A stretch of 64,000 nt of DNA from Culex pipiens pallens (Eukaryota > Arthropoda > Insecta > Diptera > Culicidae): the NCBI RefSeq assembly GCF_016801865.2, contig NC_068939.1, positions 61,138,269 to 61,202,268 on the forward strand, in the 5' to 3' direction. Position 1 is the stretch's first letter; every line of letters starts with the position of its first letter. The position numbers were made by a program, and so were the translations under genes. A model generated the notes under the pieces. The model worked only from the letters and a program-made list of their open reading frames with translations. It was not told where the DNA came from and searched no databases. This document shows positions 46,201-55,329 of the stretch, piece by piece.

Positions 46201-48760
46201 TAAGAGATATTCAAATCGACGTCGTCGTGCTATCTTATCGCTCCTGCCATTTTAACATTCCGAGAAAAACACGTTTTAATGTTTGACCTTGAATAAACAA
46301 AAACGAGAGAACGCAATGTAAACAATAACAAACACGTTTGGTTTGGCTGACCATTCTGTGCATTTTCCCGAAGTTTGGTTGAAGTTGGTTGCTGGAGTCC
46401 CGAGTTATAATTACACATGTTTACGGTAGTCTAGCTTGTACGTGCGTCAAACGCATTCTGACCTGAAATCTCTTTGGCCTTTTGTCGCACTTACATCAAT
46501 TTTCAGGGAGTGACAAGATAGCACGACAAGATTAAAACTACTTTTATATGCACGTACGACAAGTTAGCATGACGGCGACGAAATATCTTTATCTTGATAA
46601 CGAATTTTGGTGTCTTGGGTAAAGTGGGTATTACACTGAGGAATTTTTAGGTTCTTTTTTAATGAACTTAAAAAACCCGTTTTCAAAAATTCTTATTTTT
46701 GAATATGTTTTTTTAGATGAAATTTTTCGAAAAAATATGATTATTTGAGTACCTAAAAAAAAGTTTTAGTAAATGATTTATGTACCTTTCTCTTTTTGTA
46801 ACATCTTAGGCTAATTCCACGAAAAAAAAACCAAAATAAATCGTGGGCTCAACTGCAAATTTGACTATTAAACTTAGAACCAAAAAATCTCATAGAAGCA
46901 GAGAGTTTATTTCTTCCAGAAAGCCCTTCAAATTTCCTACAAGTTTGTCTGACCACTTCGGCTTCGAGATACAGCAATATTCAAATTACGAAATACAAAC
47001 ATATTTTTTTGAAACCCTTCTTAAAACGTCATTCTAGAGTGCAACTGCCTCCATTTTTGCGTAGGGCAAAATCTGGGTGCTGAAAAGACAGAATGCGTAA
47101 CGTGATTTCCGAATGATCCCCACTGCTCTTCACTAATACAACTGCACTACAGCTGTAAACATAAACAAAGTAGAAGGCTATGTTCAAGCTCAAGCGTGAC
47201 ATATTTTTTGCTGCTGAAGTGACTTGTTTTGAAACATTTTGGATCTGTTGATTTTAAAGTTTTCGCTGAAAAATTAAGTGCTTTGCGCTTTTTTTGTTCG
47301 TAGACTAAATGATGGGCGGCCAAAAGAGTCAATCTTTGTTTTCCACGTGACGAACAATTGCGTCAGAAGTGGGCGGAATTTTATGAATCTGAAGAGCAAC
47401 CGAATGGAAGTTCCGTGATTTTGTATCATTGAAGCGCAGTGATAATATCGGAGTAAGTTTATTCAATATTATTTAGCTGGTGCCATTCATAGCTATTGAT
47501 AATTCGTCGCTAACATTTCAAAAAACCTCATAAACATAGGTTTTGCGTGAGACATAGCGCTTATTTAAATGTTAGCGACAAATTATGCCAATCTCGATTA
47601 CAACCTTTTTCTAAAAAAATGTTGACTTCGAATACCTCAAAAGCTCGACGCCCTCGACTTTTTTATTCCTGACAAAATAAATCATAGATCGATTACAATA
47701 CTTGCCACTTCTTGGTATCATTTTTCAAACAGTAAATTGGTTCCACTTTGACAGTTCTAAATTGAGGCCGCTTTACGGACAACTATTCTGCACCCAGGGC
47801 AAAATGTCTACAAAGTTTCATTAAAATCTTAGAGACAATCGATTCCCTATTTGACATGGAATTGCTCAAACATATTTTCATGTTTTCAAAAGGCATCTTA
47901 ACATTTCATACGACTTATACACACGTTAGGATAAATTTTTCAAACTTTGAACTGGGTTTCCTTGAAAATCTAACAAATACCTTTTATTTGCGACCAAATT
48001 AGCTAAAATCTGTTGAAATCTATTTATTTGGTTCATCCTAACATGGCCTAGGTCACCATATAATGATCCAACAAAACATATATGTCCAAAATTAAGCCTG
48101 ATCCGAGCGCTTTTGTGTTGTGTTCTTTTTATATGGAACTGCTTTTTGATTAATTTTTTTGAAAAGAGGGCTTGAATTTGTTTTTTTACCATTTTTGAAG
48201 GTTGTTGGTGCTTTGAACCAGTTATTAAAAAAAATAACAATTTCACATTTTTCTCCTTTTTCTTTCCTCCTTAGAATACCACTATCCTCTCAGCAGCAGC
48301 AACAACAGCTCGTAGAGCCCCAAATCAGCTACTGCAAAAACTCCTTCAACCGGACCGTCGTGTACGCTTCGCTCGCGTTCGCCGCCTCGCTCTTCATCCT
48401 GATGGTGATCCTGCTGATCGTGCGACGCTTCTACGAGGAGGGCCGCCCTCGCATCACCAAACGCTTCAAGGTGACCAGCAACCACACCCAGATGACGTCG
48501 CGACCGGCCACCCAGTGCGAGATCACGATCGAAAACTGCTGCAACATGAACGTGTGCGAAACGGTGCGTTGTGCGCGATGTTTTTAGGTGATAAATAATT
48601 CGGGATTTTTTTTTTGCAGCCATGCTTCGACACGAACCTGTTGCAAAAGTCGTCTTCGAAGGCCGAGGACAAGCAGTACCTGCTGGACGATATTGAAAAC
48701 ATTGCCGGCTCGTACCGGAAGCTGCCGAGCTGCGCAGGTGGCGACAAGAACCTGCCCTGA
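22829..48760 (+). CDS. cue: Protein cueball: YWTD/LDLR-B and EGF type I membrane protein, 4 coding exons
   Basis: Exons 22829-22919, 42878-44396, 48275-48563 and 48620-48760 join in frame to 679 aa, each with GT-AG borders. The order is: a signal peptide (hydrophobic core RSLLLSLLAVVGYVTG, residues 12-27); an LDL-receptor class B propeller with LYWTERG, LYWTNSY, IYWVEKK and LYWVDQQ (about 120-270); a partial EGF near 345; four EGF-like modules at about 376-517; a short poly-Gln stretch (543-548); one transmembrane helix (565-586); and a cytoplasmic tail of ~93 residues. In Drosophila the cueball protein is needed in germline development. The ligand is unknown. The exon 1 / exon 2 junction rebuilds a WDSIITT start to the propeller, which supports the ~20 kb first intron. 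Confidence 0.92.
22920..24228 (+). other. cueball intron 1, proximal part
   Basis: Non-coding. 22920-23720 looks like unique sequence; the short open frames show no protein family and lack splice support. No repeat boundary was seen before the TTAA at 24225. Confidence 0.4.
24229..25304. mobile_element. piggyBac-like non-autonomous element with TTAA flanks and long inverted repeats
   Basis: TTAA at 24225-24228 and 25305-25308 brackets CCCGGGCATGGTCTTCG and, inverted, CGAAGACCATGGCCAGG. The inverted homology runs about 300 bp inward: for example, the GACTTTGAGGACCTGTA region at 24559 pairs with the TACAGGTCCTCAAAGTC region at 25070. The interior is rich in GGTGGCCACCGG- and AACCGGTTCCGG-type palindromes. 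No transposase. Confidence 0.65.
25547..26542. mobile_element. Long foldback element (about 440-bp arms)
   Basis: The left arm 25547-25984 is the near-exact reverse complement of 26107-26542, with a ~120-nt loop. It begins TTAGGGTGTTTCA and ends TGAAACACCCTAA, with TA repeats on both sides. Short open frames in the arms are mirror copies and are not taken as genes. A transcript across it would fold into a very long hairpin. Confidence 0.9.
26543..27090. other. cueball intron 1: TA microsatellite and unrecognised sequence
   Basis: A short (TA)n run sits at 26543-26560. The rest is AT-rich with no recognised gene or repeat boundary. Confidence 0.35.
27090..27305 (-). mobile_element. tRNA-derived SINE (monomeric, Val-like anticodon loop)
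   Basis: On the minus strand, 27304 down to 27231 reads as a tRNA-like unit: GTGGATCAATCGG (A box region), CTGGACTCACAATCCAG (anticodon arm, CAC), and GGTTCGAATCCC (B box). The body contains AGTGTAAATATAGGTATTCG. A second copy is at 45000-45155. The acceptor arms do not pair cleanly, so it is read as a SINE rather than a gene. Confidence 0.7.
27711..28080 (+). mobile_element. MITE-like repeat with CTGAAAAGT palindromes (family B)
   Basis: Runs from GTGAAACTACTTACTTTTCC to CAACTTGTTGCATAAACTAC and contains inverted AAGTTGAACTTTTCAGC-type motifs. Other copies are 51409-51820 (+) and 56050-56345 (-). No ORF. Confidence 0.65.
28081..30062. other. cueball intron 1: mostly unique-looking sequence
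   Basis: 28149-28200 is a fragment of the GGCCGTTGC family. 29304-29325 is a short (GATC)n run. 28250-29350 has ordinary GC content and may hold regulatory sequence, but no gene is visible. Confidence 0.35.
30063..32142. mobile_element. TIR element with TTCCCGGGA subterminal repeats, interrupted by a MITE
   Basis: TA(T/G)AGCGTCCAATTT at the left pairs with AAATTGGACGCTCTA at the right. TTCCCGGGA-type motifs cluster at both ends (30082-30150 and 32060-32130). No clear TSD. The nested unit at 30729-31546 accounts for much of the length. No transposase ORF. Confidence 0.65.
30729..31546 (+). mobile_element. MITE of the CCTTCCTCAC family (nested)
   Basis: Begins TTAATCCACTCTTAGGTGG...GCCTTCCTCAC and ends GTGAGGAAGGCAAAA. 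Degenerate tandem blocks (AAGTGCTTA...GTCAGATCTTC...GTTGGAAAGGTCTT) recur inside, as in the copy at 59011-59897. Confidence 0.75.
32143..33093. repeat. Unclassified repeat region with a 29-bp tandem duplication
   Basis: 32262-32290 is repeated exactly at 32291-32319. The phrase CCGAGAAAAACGCGTTTTAG at about 32189 recurs, diverged, near 32741 and 46260, which suggests an unclassified dispersed element. No gene. Confidence 0.45.
33094..33510. mobile_element. MITE of the AGGCCGTTGCAAATATTT family
   Basis: The termini AGGCCGTTGCAAATATTT and AAATATTTGCAACGGCCT are perfect complements. Long G tracts lie near both ends (33150-33165 and 33462-33476). Relatives are at 38533-39050 and 61840-62315, with a fragment at 28149. 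Confidence 0.85.
33511..37432. other. cueball intron 1: long stretch with little recognised content
   Basis: An uninterrupted A run lies at about 34218-34260. 37049-37440 contains ATATTCGGAACAG- and CCACAAATTTGGAACA-type sequence related to the MITE at 2087-2673. The interval 34260-36700 looks like unique intronic DNA; no conserved coding sequence or RNA gene was identified. Confidence 0.35.
37436..37835 (+). mobile_element. Dimeric tRNA-derived SINE
   Basis: Two tRNA-like modules stand in tandem. The first (37436-37502) has GGTAAGCGTAATTGCCTCTC and GGGTTCGATCTCAG, resembling tRNA-Glu. The second (37640-37712) has TTGGACTCACAATCCAA and a B box AGTTCGAATCCC. They are joined by a ~135-bp linker and followed by a body ending GCGAATAATTTGATTTTTTT. 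A minus-strand copy is at 54036-54446. Confidence 0.8.
38358..39796. mobile_element. TA-flanked TIR element (CCGTAAAACGGGGTGAC ends)
   Basis: CCGTAAAACGGGGTGACTTT at the left and, inverted, AAAGTCACCCCGGTTTACGG at the right, with TA flanks. A second copy is at 53697-54509. A GGCCGTTGC-like MITE (38533-39050) is inserted and itself holds a 53-bp tandem duplication (about 38867-38972). No transposase. Confidence 0.75.
39880..40026. mobile_element. Small foldback repeat
   Basis: TATCGAGAAATTAAAA (39890) pairs with TTTTAATTTCTCGATA (40001-40016), and AACATGGAGTTAAACTTT (39910) pairs with its complement at 39965-39982. No coding potential. Confidence 0.7.
40249..40668. mobile_element. pogo/Tigger-like MITE (420 bp)
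   Basis: CAGTCGACTCTCTGG at the left and CCAGAGAGTCGACTG at the right are perfect complements, with TA on both sides. It interrupts a copy of the MITE family found intact at 63283-63522: the sequence GTCAAAGTCAAAC continues across the insertion into AAAAGTGACGAACTGTCAC. Confidence 0.85.
40885..41125 (-). mobile_element. tRNA-derived SINE (same family as 285-556)
   Basis: Minus-strand tRNA-like head with TGGCCGAGCGGGCTAAGG and GGGTTTGAATCC, then the same AT-rich body ending CATAAAATAATGCAAAA. Boundaries are approximate. Confidence 0.65.
41219..41239. mobile_element. Solo terminus of the hAT-like family
   Basis: CGACTTGAGTGGCCACCCTG matches the right-hand TIR orientation of the element at 6519-9620. 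No partner terminus was found nearby, so this is a remnant. Confidence 0.5.
41240..42877 (+). other. cueball intron 1, distal part
   Basis: No repeat boundaries recognised. The 109-codon open frame around 41728-42057 has no recognised domain and no splice support. The acceptor at 42877 (TTTTTTTCTAG) is strong. Confidence 0.4.
45000..45155 (-). mobile_element. tRNA-derived SINE (same family as 27090-27305)
   Basis: Minus-strand unit 45153 to 45078: GTGGATCAATCGGACCGCGC, an anticodon arm CTGGACTCACTTTCCAG, and a B box GGTTCGAATCCC. The acceptor ends GCCCG and CGGGC can pair, so it is the most tRNA-like copy. The trailing body and the sister copy make it a SINE. Confidence 0.7.
45215..45440 (-). 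mobile_element. Fragment of the CCTTCCTCAC MITE family
   Basis: Reverse orientation of the start of the 59011-59897 element: AAAGACCTTTCCAACGAGTC, GATCTGGCAACCCTGTCTCG, and GTGAGGAAGGCTCCAACCAC followed by GGATTAAG. Confidence 0.75.
46001..46062 (+). pseudogene. Broken, internally deleted copy of part of cueball exon 2
   Basis: 46001-46029 matches 43274-43302 of the coding exon (28 of 29 bases), and 46028-46062 matches 43371-43405 with few changes. The ~70 bases between are missing, and the junction falls at a shared GG. An in-frame stop arises where the exon has GTGTACG and the copy has GTGTAGG. It lies in sense orientation inside cueball intron 2 and cannot act as an exon. Confidence 0.75.
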
Positions 48761-50090
48761 TCACGTGGTGGATGATACCGTCCCGTGGCCCCCCAGTAGT
48801 ACCATTCTCTCTCTCCAGCGGCAGCTATAAAAGTGCGATTAATGAGAAGAAAATAAGAGAAGAAGCGCGGCTGGCAGCAGCATTGCCAAGGAATCTGAAA
48901 TCTCCCTAATCCTAGGAGCAGTAGTTAGTGCGAAAACCTAATTTATGTGATTAGTTTGTAAGTTAGGAAAAAAAAGGATCAATAATGCTTCATCAGATGA
49001 GCTCTCGCGGTTGATTGTCGATCCGTTTCGAGGAATTTTGGTGTACAATTGTGCTCGAAGTAATTCATCAGGTCGATTCAAATACTTCATCATCATCTGT
49101 ACAAAACATGCTACTGAAACTCGTCCAACACAAATTGAGAGAGCACAAAGAAAGCAAGCCCAAACTTTAAGCAACTAAAAGACAAACCACAGCCATAGCC
49201 TCTAGAACCGTTGAAAGCGCAAACGCTGCCCGGATGTTACCAATAATAACACATACACATACAGTGTATAACTTTTAGCCAAAAGAAGGATTTCACTTTA
49301 TCAAGGCAGCGAACATCTGTTTTCATTTTTACCGTGAACGAGCAATCCTGAAGAGTTCCCTGTGTAAAGAAGTAACGTGCGTTAGTTAGTTTCAGTTGTT
49401 TTTAAATAGTTCCTGTGTACGTTTAGAGCTTTGTTATCCATTTCTAGCCAATAGTAAATTGTATCAATAAAAAAGAAAAGAAAAAAAACTAGTTTAGGTG
49501 CAGAAATCACGCAAAGGCTAACTAAATTTACTTAAAACCCCTTAATAGACTGCTTTCAGTTTTGTGTTGTCATTTTCGGATTGGTTACTTACTGTGTGCG
49601 CGTAGCTTAGTTGTGCTTACCGCAAATGCCATACCATTGATGCCCGGTCATACTTAATCGTAACATTTAGGCAAAACTTAATTCGCTGCAAAATTATTAC
49701 ACCCTCACCATACTCCCAATTTTTTGTTTTGTTTTTGTTAGTAGTAGGTACGGTGCTGCGCACAACAGAAACAGCAACAACAACAGTGTAAGAGAATTCC
49801 TATAGCTAGAGTGTAGATAAAAAAGGCGGGGCTTACGTCCGTGAGGAAATACTTAAATAAAACTAGCAGTAGTGTTAGGCAATCGGGAGGGAACACAGTA
49901 AAGACTTTATATTTAATATCCACATGAGAAATGTGATATTAATATAAATAGATTTAAAATACTATGTAGAAAACGAAAACACGAGAGTGATAGTGCGAGT
50001 GCTGTAAATAGTATGCAAGTTGAAATTATATTTATATGAGATGTGTGTACAGTGTACATGTGTCGATAAAGAACAAAACAAAAGTGTTTT
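48761..50090 (+). promoter_or_regulatory. cue: cueball 3' UTR with candidate polyadenylation signals
   Basis: Non-coding sequence after the stop at 48758-48760. AATAAA occurs at 49466-49471 and 49856-49861. Repeat-type sequence begins beyond about 50100, so the transcript probably ends before that. Which signal is used cannot be told. Confidence 0.4.
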
Positions 50091-50929
50091 CATTTTATCC
50101 GAAATTCAAAAAGCTTTGAAAAACTTGTCTTGAATTTTATGTGTTGTCATATTTCATTTGTAGCATTTTTCAATTCAGTCATTAAATGAAAAAAAAAAAC
50201 CAGCAGGATCCAGAGCAAAAGGGTTCCGATTTGGCACAAATGTTGCCTGGGAGTTCCTTGTACTTTGGCCCGCAAACTCGTATTTTGTGGTGTGGGGTGA
50301 TCCGTGCCGATTTAGTCTGGCCCAATGCGTTTTGTTGGCGATTTTGGCAAAAAAAAACACATTTTTTATGTATGTAAAATTATCATGAAAAGCTGGTCTT
50401 GTAAGTAAAAATATTAAGAATTTTTTAAAGCTTAGCTGAATATCATAGCTTTATTTGCTGATTTTTTTCCAATCTAGAACACTTTTTAAAACCACCAATG
50501 CACCATGGGGTTTCTATGTACATAGGACCTTTTGAAAAGTGAGAGATTTTGTGTGTTTTTGATTACCCTCGACTCATGGCGGTTTGGAAAACAAACATAA
50601 AGCAAAAAAAATGTTTATTTAACCTTTTATAAAAAAACTCTATAAATAGCAAATAGTTTCAAAAGTTTTTTTTTGCGTTTTAAAATGTTCTACGTGGTGA
50701 AAATCCATTAGCAGAATTCCGAGATATGATGATTGGAAAAAAAATCACAACATAACCGTAAATTCATCGAACTTAAAGCACCATGCTTCTCCATAAAAAT
50801 AAGTTCCCAGTACACTTTGCTGGAGACGCATGGTGTTTTGAACCATCCTAAATCAGCTGGGACCACCGCAAAAAAGAAAAAAAAAATCCAAGTTTTTTTA
50901 ACCGTGTATCATTTTTTTTGTGTAGTCCT

Positions 50930-51068
50930 TATCCATACCTACAACTTTGCGGAAGACACAAAATCGATCAAAAAATACCTTCAAAAGGTACAGATTTTTG
51001 AATTTTCATACATCATTTTTTATGAACAGCTTCCAAATTTGTATGGAAATTATATGGACAAACTTATA
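50930..51068 (+). repeat. Dispersed degenerate repeat (family A copy)
   Basis: CCTACAACTTTGCGGAAGAC, AAATCGATCAAAAAATACC and TTTGAATTTTCATACATC match the copy at 4430-4640. 50100-50930 upstream is AT-rich and unrecognised. Confidence 0.5.
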
Positions 51069-51886
51069 CAGCCCAGACTCGATTATCCGAAGTTTCGTTT
51101 ATCCGAAGTTAGATTATCCGAAGGTTTGTATGGGACATCGGATAATCTAATCACGAACAATTTTTTTTTCGTTTTTTCCTTTTTCTTGTTTTAAACATTA
51201 AATTCGAGTTCTGCGACCGCATTTAGTAAAAATTTAATAGTTGATTGCTTATTAAATAAAAAAATGCATTTTTTCAATATTTCGTCACCGCCATATTGGT
51301 CGCCATCTTGGATTAAAAAATGTTAATCATTTTAGCGTAGTTTAGGGGTCATACTTAAACGCGACAATCAGAAATAAGACAGTGAATTTTTTTTTGCAAT
51401 TCTGTCGGGAAACTACTTACTTTTCCTGCCATTCTTGAACGACGAAACAGCCTACTTTTTTGTACCAAAACTAACAGAATCGAATAGTAACCCTTTTCAA
51501 AACAAATTCTGAAAAGTTCTACTTTTCAGAACTGAAATGGATGCTGAAAAGTTGAACTTTTCAGCACTTGTTAGGAAAAGTTATACTTTTCAACATTTTT
51601 TTGATTTGAATGATTCATTGACTCAATGCATGGACATTTGTCCTATAATTCTGTCCAAAGGGTGTTTTTCGGAATTTCAAAAAACGTTGTATGCAACTCG
51701 TTGCAAAACTTGATTTTTCATCACTCGTCGTATCTATCGAACTCGGTGAACCTCGTTAGATAAATGTACGACTCGTGCTGAAAAAATCCTCCTTTTGCAA
51801 CTTGTTGCATAAACTACTATTTTTTCGTGATTCGATTATCCAAAGTGATTTTTTTCCGAGGCCTTCGAATAATCGAGTCTGGACTG
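51069..51886. mobile_element. pogo-like TIR element, interrupted by a family B repeat
   Basis: CAGCCCAGACTCGATTATCC at the left and GATAATCGAGTCTGG-like sequence ending GGACTG at the right, with TA on both sides (51067-51068 and 51887-51888). 51409-51820 is a family B insertion. A half-element of the family starts at 18853. No transposase. Confidence 0.75.
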
Positions 51887-51992
51887 TAATGCAATATCGC
51901 TTCTTTGGGCATACCGAAAGCACCATAAAATTTTCAGCCGGATAAAAAAAAATACAGAAATTAAAATTAAAAAAAAATCGATTTCGTAGATA

Positions 51993-53652
51993 CCCAAGCA
52001 ACACACTTTGTCAGATAAACGTATTTCCTAACTGGTTGTATAACCGAACGGCCTCGTTACCACAACTTGTTCTACAACTCCTGTGCATTGGAAAAAGCGC
52101 ACTTTTTTCTGTTGTATAACTTGCCAGAATAAGATGCGAGTTATCAGAGTAAGTTGTACAAATGTATCTGACAACACTGTGCTAGCTAACAAGAGATTCA
52201 ACGAAAAAAGGGGGCGTGGTTAACGGCTGTGCTGTCAAATCATAGCGCACACTGAAAAGGAAAGATAGATTGAAAACAGTTGTCTAACCATTACCCAACT
52301 TACATGTAAACAAACAGTTCTTATCAGAATTTCAATCAACGACGAAGCCAATATGAATAGTATCTCTGACTATTTTGGTACGCTTGTTTCTGCCCGATTT
52401 ATTTAGAAAAAAATTGAAACTGCATGAAAAAAAAAATAAAATAATATTTTCGCGCTCTCTAACTATGATTCATGTGAAACCCTCTTCATGGAGAACTTTT
52501 AGATTTTCATTTTTTTTTTTATGAACTTCGTCTTTCCCAAGATTCGATCCGATGACTTCGACGACTTGTTGTTATCTCCAGGCAGGTCCAGGCGCGCTTT
52601 CACATCTCTCCACGAGGCTTCATAGTAAACAAGCTGGCCTAAACGTCAATAAGAAGGCTGCTGTTAGCTTTGTTATACTGCAGTGAGCTATACAACTTAA
52701 CTCCAGAAAAGGCTGTCATTGGAAATAAAGTTATATAAGTTTGTTTCAAGTCAGTTTTTATAACTCATTATGTAACTTTGTTATAACAAACCGTTTCAAC
52801 TGTCATTTCGATTACCGTACCACGGAGTAACATTGAAAATTGGTGTGATTTTAATTTGTTGTTTTCTCTATCATGAATTCCGTAAGCTGATATTTTTTGT
52901 AGCTTTTACCGGCGATATTTTTATAAATAATTGGTCAACAATTAAAATTATTGCAATCTACAATAAATAAACATTATTGAAACTCTAAATACCTCACGTA
53001 CAAATTTACACCACCTAACAACACGCAATGTCAAGTTGAATATGTTTGTTGAATATCAGTTATATAACCTGTTCTCCGATAACATTTGTGTAACAAAGCG
53101 AGAAAACCTAAGGTTTTTTTCTAGAATGGTTGGCCACGCCCATTTTTCAGAAGATGCCATCACATGAAAATGTTAGATAAGCAGTGAAACAAACAGTGCA
53201 ATATTATTCTTATTCAACAAACTGTTTTCGAGGAAAACAATGCAGATGAGGGAACAGCATCATGGCATATCAGGATTTTGACGTTTAATTACAGCTCATA
53301 AAAAGCGTTTTCGACTGAAATCAAGTGATAAATACCTCAAACGGAAGTGAGCAAGCAAGTTTCTATCGAAGGTGTTCCAAAATAAGTTGTTTAAACAGTG
53401 TAAATCAGCAAATTGGATGGAACCCTCCAAATAGGTGAGAATTTTTCCTATGTTGTGTTTTGTTGGAAAAGAGTGAAGTTGACTGTGTTTTAACACTTTT
53501 GTGGCACAAAACACGATAGTTACACAAATCAGTTATACAAGCAGTGAAACAAACTGTTATTTAAGTTATGTTCAGATTTTTTCTCGTATGTTTATCAAAA
53601 ATAATTGTCTAACTATTATTCAACAGTCGACAAGTTATGAGTGCTACTTGGG
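51993..53652. mobile_element. Large TA-flanked TIR element (CCCAAGCAACAC ends)
   Basis: TA CCCAAGCA(A/G)CAC at 51991 and GTGCTACTTGGG TA ending 53654 form a short TIR. The interior has dispersed GTTATACAA- and AGCAGTGAAACAAAC-like repeats. The open frames are short and unrecognised. About 1.66 kb. Confidence 0.6.
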
Positions 53653-53696
53653 TAACTGCTCTTTTATAGAATATAAATTTGTCGAAAAACCAGGCA

Positions 53697-54509
53697 CCGT
53701 AAAACGGGGTGGCATCAATAGGTTTAAGATTTTTCCGCAAAATGAAGAGTACAAATTAAAATTCGTACGGATAGTATGGAATCATATTGATATTGGTAAT
53801 GGTACATTTGACGTAAAAATAAAGTTAGAACACCTTAAATCTGATTTTAACAAGAAAAACTATGACTATCAAAGTCACCCCGAAATTCAAATTAGGATTT
53901 TTCAACGTAACTATTTTTTTTAAACACTATTGAAAAAACTTTTTTTTTTCAAATATAGTGAATGGACTTTGTGTGGCCTATCCCAGTACATGTTTTAAAA
54001 ATAATAATCTTGAGAAAAACCTTAACAGATGAAAATCAAATCAAATCAAATTATTCGCTCTACAGCATTACCTTGGCGTTCTCGATTGCGAGATTCCTAC
54101 TCGAAACTAGGTGTCCGAAGGCTTGATTGTTGAGGCAATTGCAAACCTCTTTTTACACCTTAGCTTCCATCTACCCCGGGATTCGAACTGACGAACTTTG
54201 GATTGTTAGTCCAACTGCCTACCAGCGACTCAACCGAGGCAGGACCCAGGGAGCCGGCTCCTACACCTGGACTGAGCTAAAAAGCTAACACTCTAGGTTA
54301 GACCGGGGCCAGCATTTACTTCCCCATCCGACGGAAGGCGTGGTCAGACAAATCTCGTCTCGAAAAATGCCACTGGGACCGTCTGGGATCGAACCCAAGC
54401 CGACTGGGTGAGAGGCAACCACGCTTAACCCTACACCACGGTCCCGTTATCAGTTGAAAAATATTCCATTAATAAATTGAGATCCTATCAATGTCACCCC
54501 GGTTTACAG
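53697..54509. mobile_element. Second copy of the CCGTAAAACGGGG TIR element, interrupted by a SINE
   Basis: Matches both ends of 38358-39796 (ACCGTAAAACGGGGTG and CACCCCGGTTTAC) and shares internal blocks such as TTTTTCCGCAAAATGAAGAG. A SINE sits at 54036-54446. Confidence 0.75.
54036..54446 (-). mobile_element. Dimeric tRNA-derived SINE with diverged TSD
   Basis: The minus-strand copy of the element at 37436-37835 has both tRNA-like modules, each with a recognisable B box (GGGTTCGATCCCAG and AGTTCGAATCCC). The tail is TTTGA-type repeats. Flanks TTAACAGATGAAAA (54022) and TTATCAGTTGAAAA (54447) look like a 14-bp TSD with two changes. The host element copy at 38358 supplies an empty site. Confidence 0.8.
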
Positions 54510-55329
54510 CATCTCTGTTTTTTTTTTAAATATGTGTTATTTTTTCCCTATTTTAATAATTTCTCAATAAAGCTTTCGAATGCATTTTTCATACTTTTAT
54601 TCGAAATGTAGTTTAGAGAACGAAAAATATTTGTAATTATTTTTTCAAATGTATGCTTTTATCTTTTATTATTAAATTAAACTTCAACTCTAAAAAGATG
54701 TACTTTTTCCTCTGCTTCTTTTTTTTATATTATGCATATAAATTGTGAAACACACAAAAAAACAGCTACAGTGTTTTATTCAGGAAGTGTTTTAGTTTGT
54801 GATAAATAGTGAATAAAAAGACCTTATTTATCTGAATGTTATCAGCAGGAAAATACGAGTATATTTTATTTTACTTCTGGGTTATTCTTAAATATCATTT
54901 TCGATTTAGTTTGTGTTCTTTATCAATTAGGTGTAAATTAAGGTACGATAGAATTAATGGCTTGTGTGGTCAACTTTTACTGGGGATGATGAACTTGTTA
55001 TATGTGCTATTGTATCCTTGATTTTACTGTACCATTTTCTTACTCAACCTATGAAGACTAGAGTTACCTCCGATTACATTGCAGATGAAACAAGCGAAGC
55101 TGTTTCTCTACAGATGATTTTTAACTTAGGTTCAACAAAACAAACTTAACATTATTGTTGGATGAAAACGAAACAATCAACGCAATGGATTGAAGTTTTG
55201 ATTAGCCAATTTTTCACTTTGTGTAATGTTATGAACAATCTATAAATATATATTTGTTTCATTTAAATGTTTTTTTATGGAAGAGGGAGGGGCGAGATTT
55301 GTTAGGAAGAACCGACATAATACACACAT
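54510..55329. other. 3' flank of the TPPP gene
   Basis: AT-rich sequence with no recognised coding frame. A TTTATT at 54774 (AATAAA on the minus strand) is one possible polyadenylation signal for the minus-strand gene. Confidence 0.3.

Larger units (their letters stand above)
44397..48274 (+). other. cueball intron 2
   Basis: It opens with GTGAGT and ends CCTCCTTAG. It contains a SINE (45000-45155), a reversed MITE fragment (45215-45440), a broken copy of a cueball exon segment (46001-46062), and a sequence near 46255 related to the repeat at 32189. The remainder is unrecognised. Confidence 0.6.
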
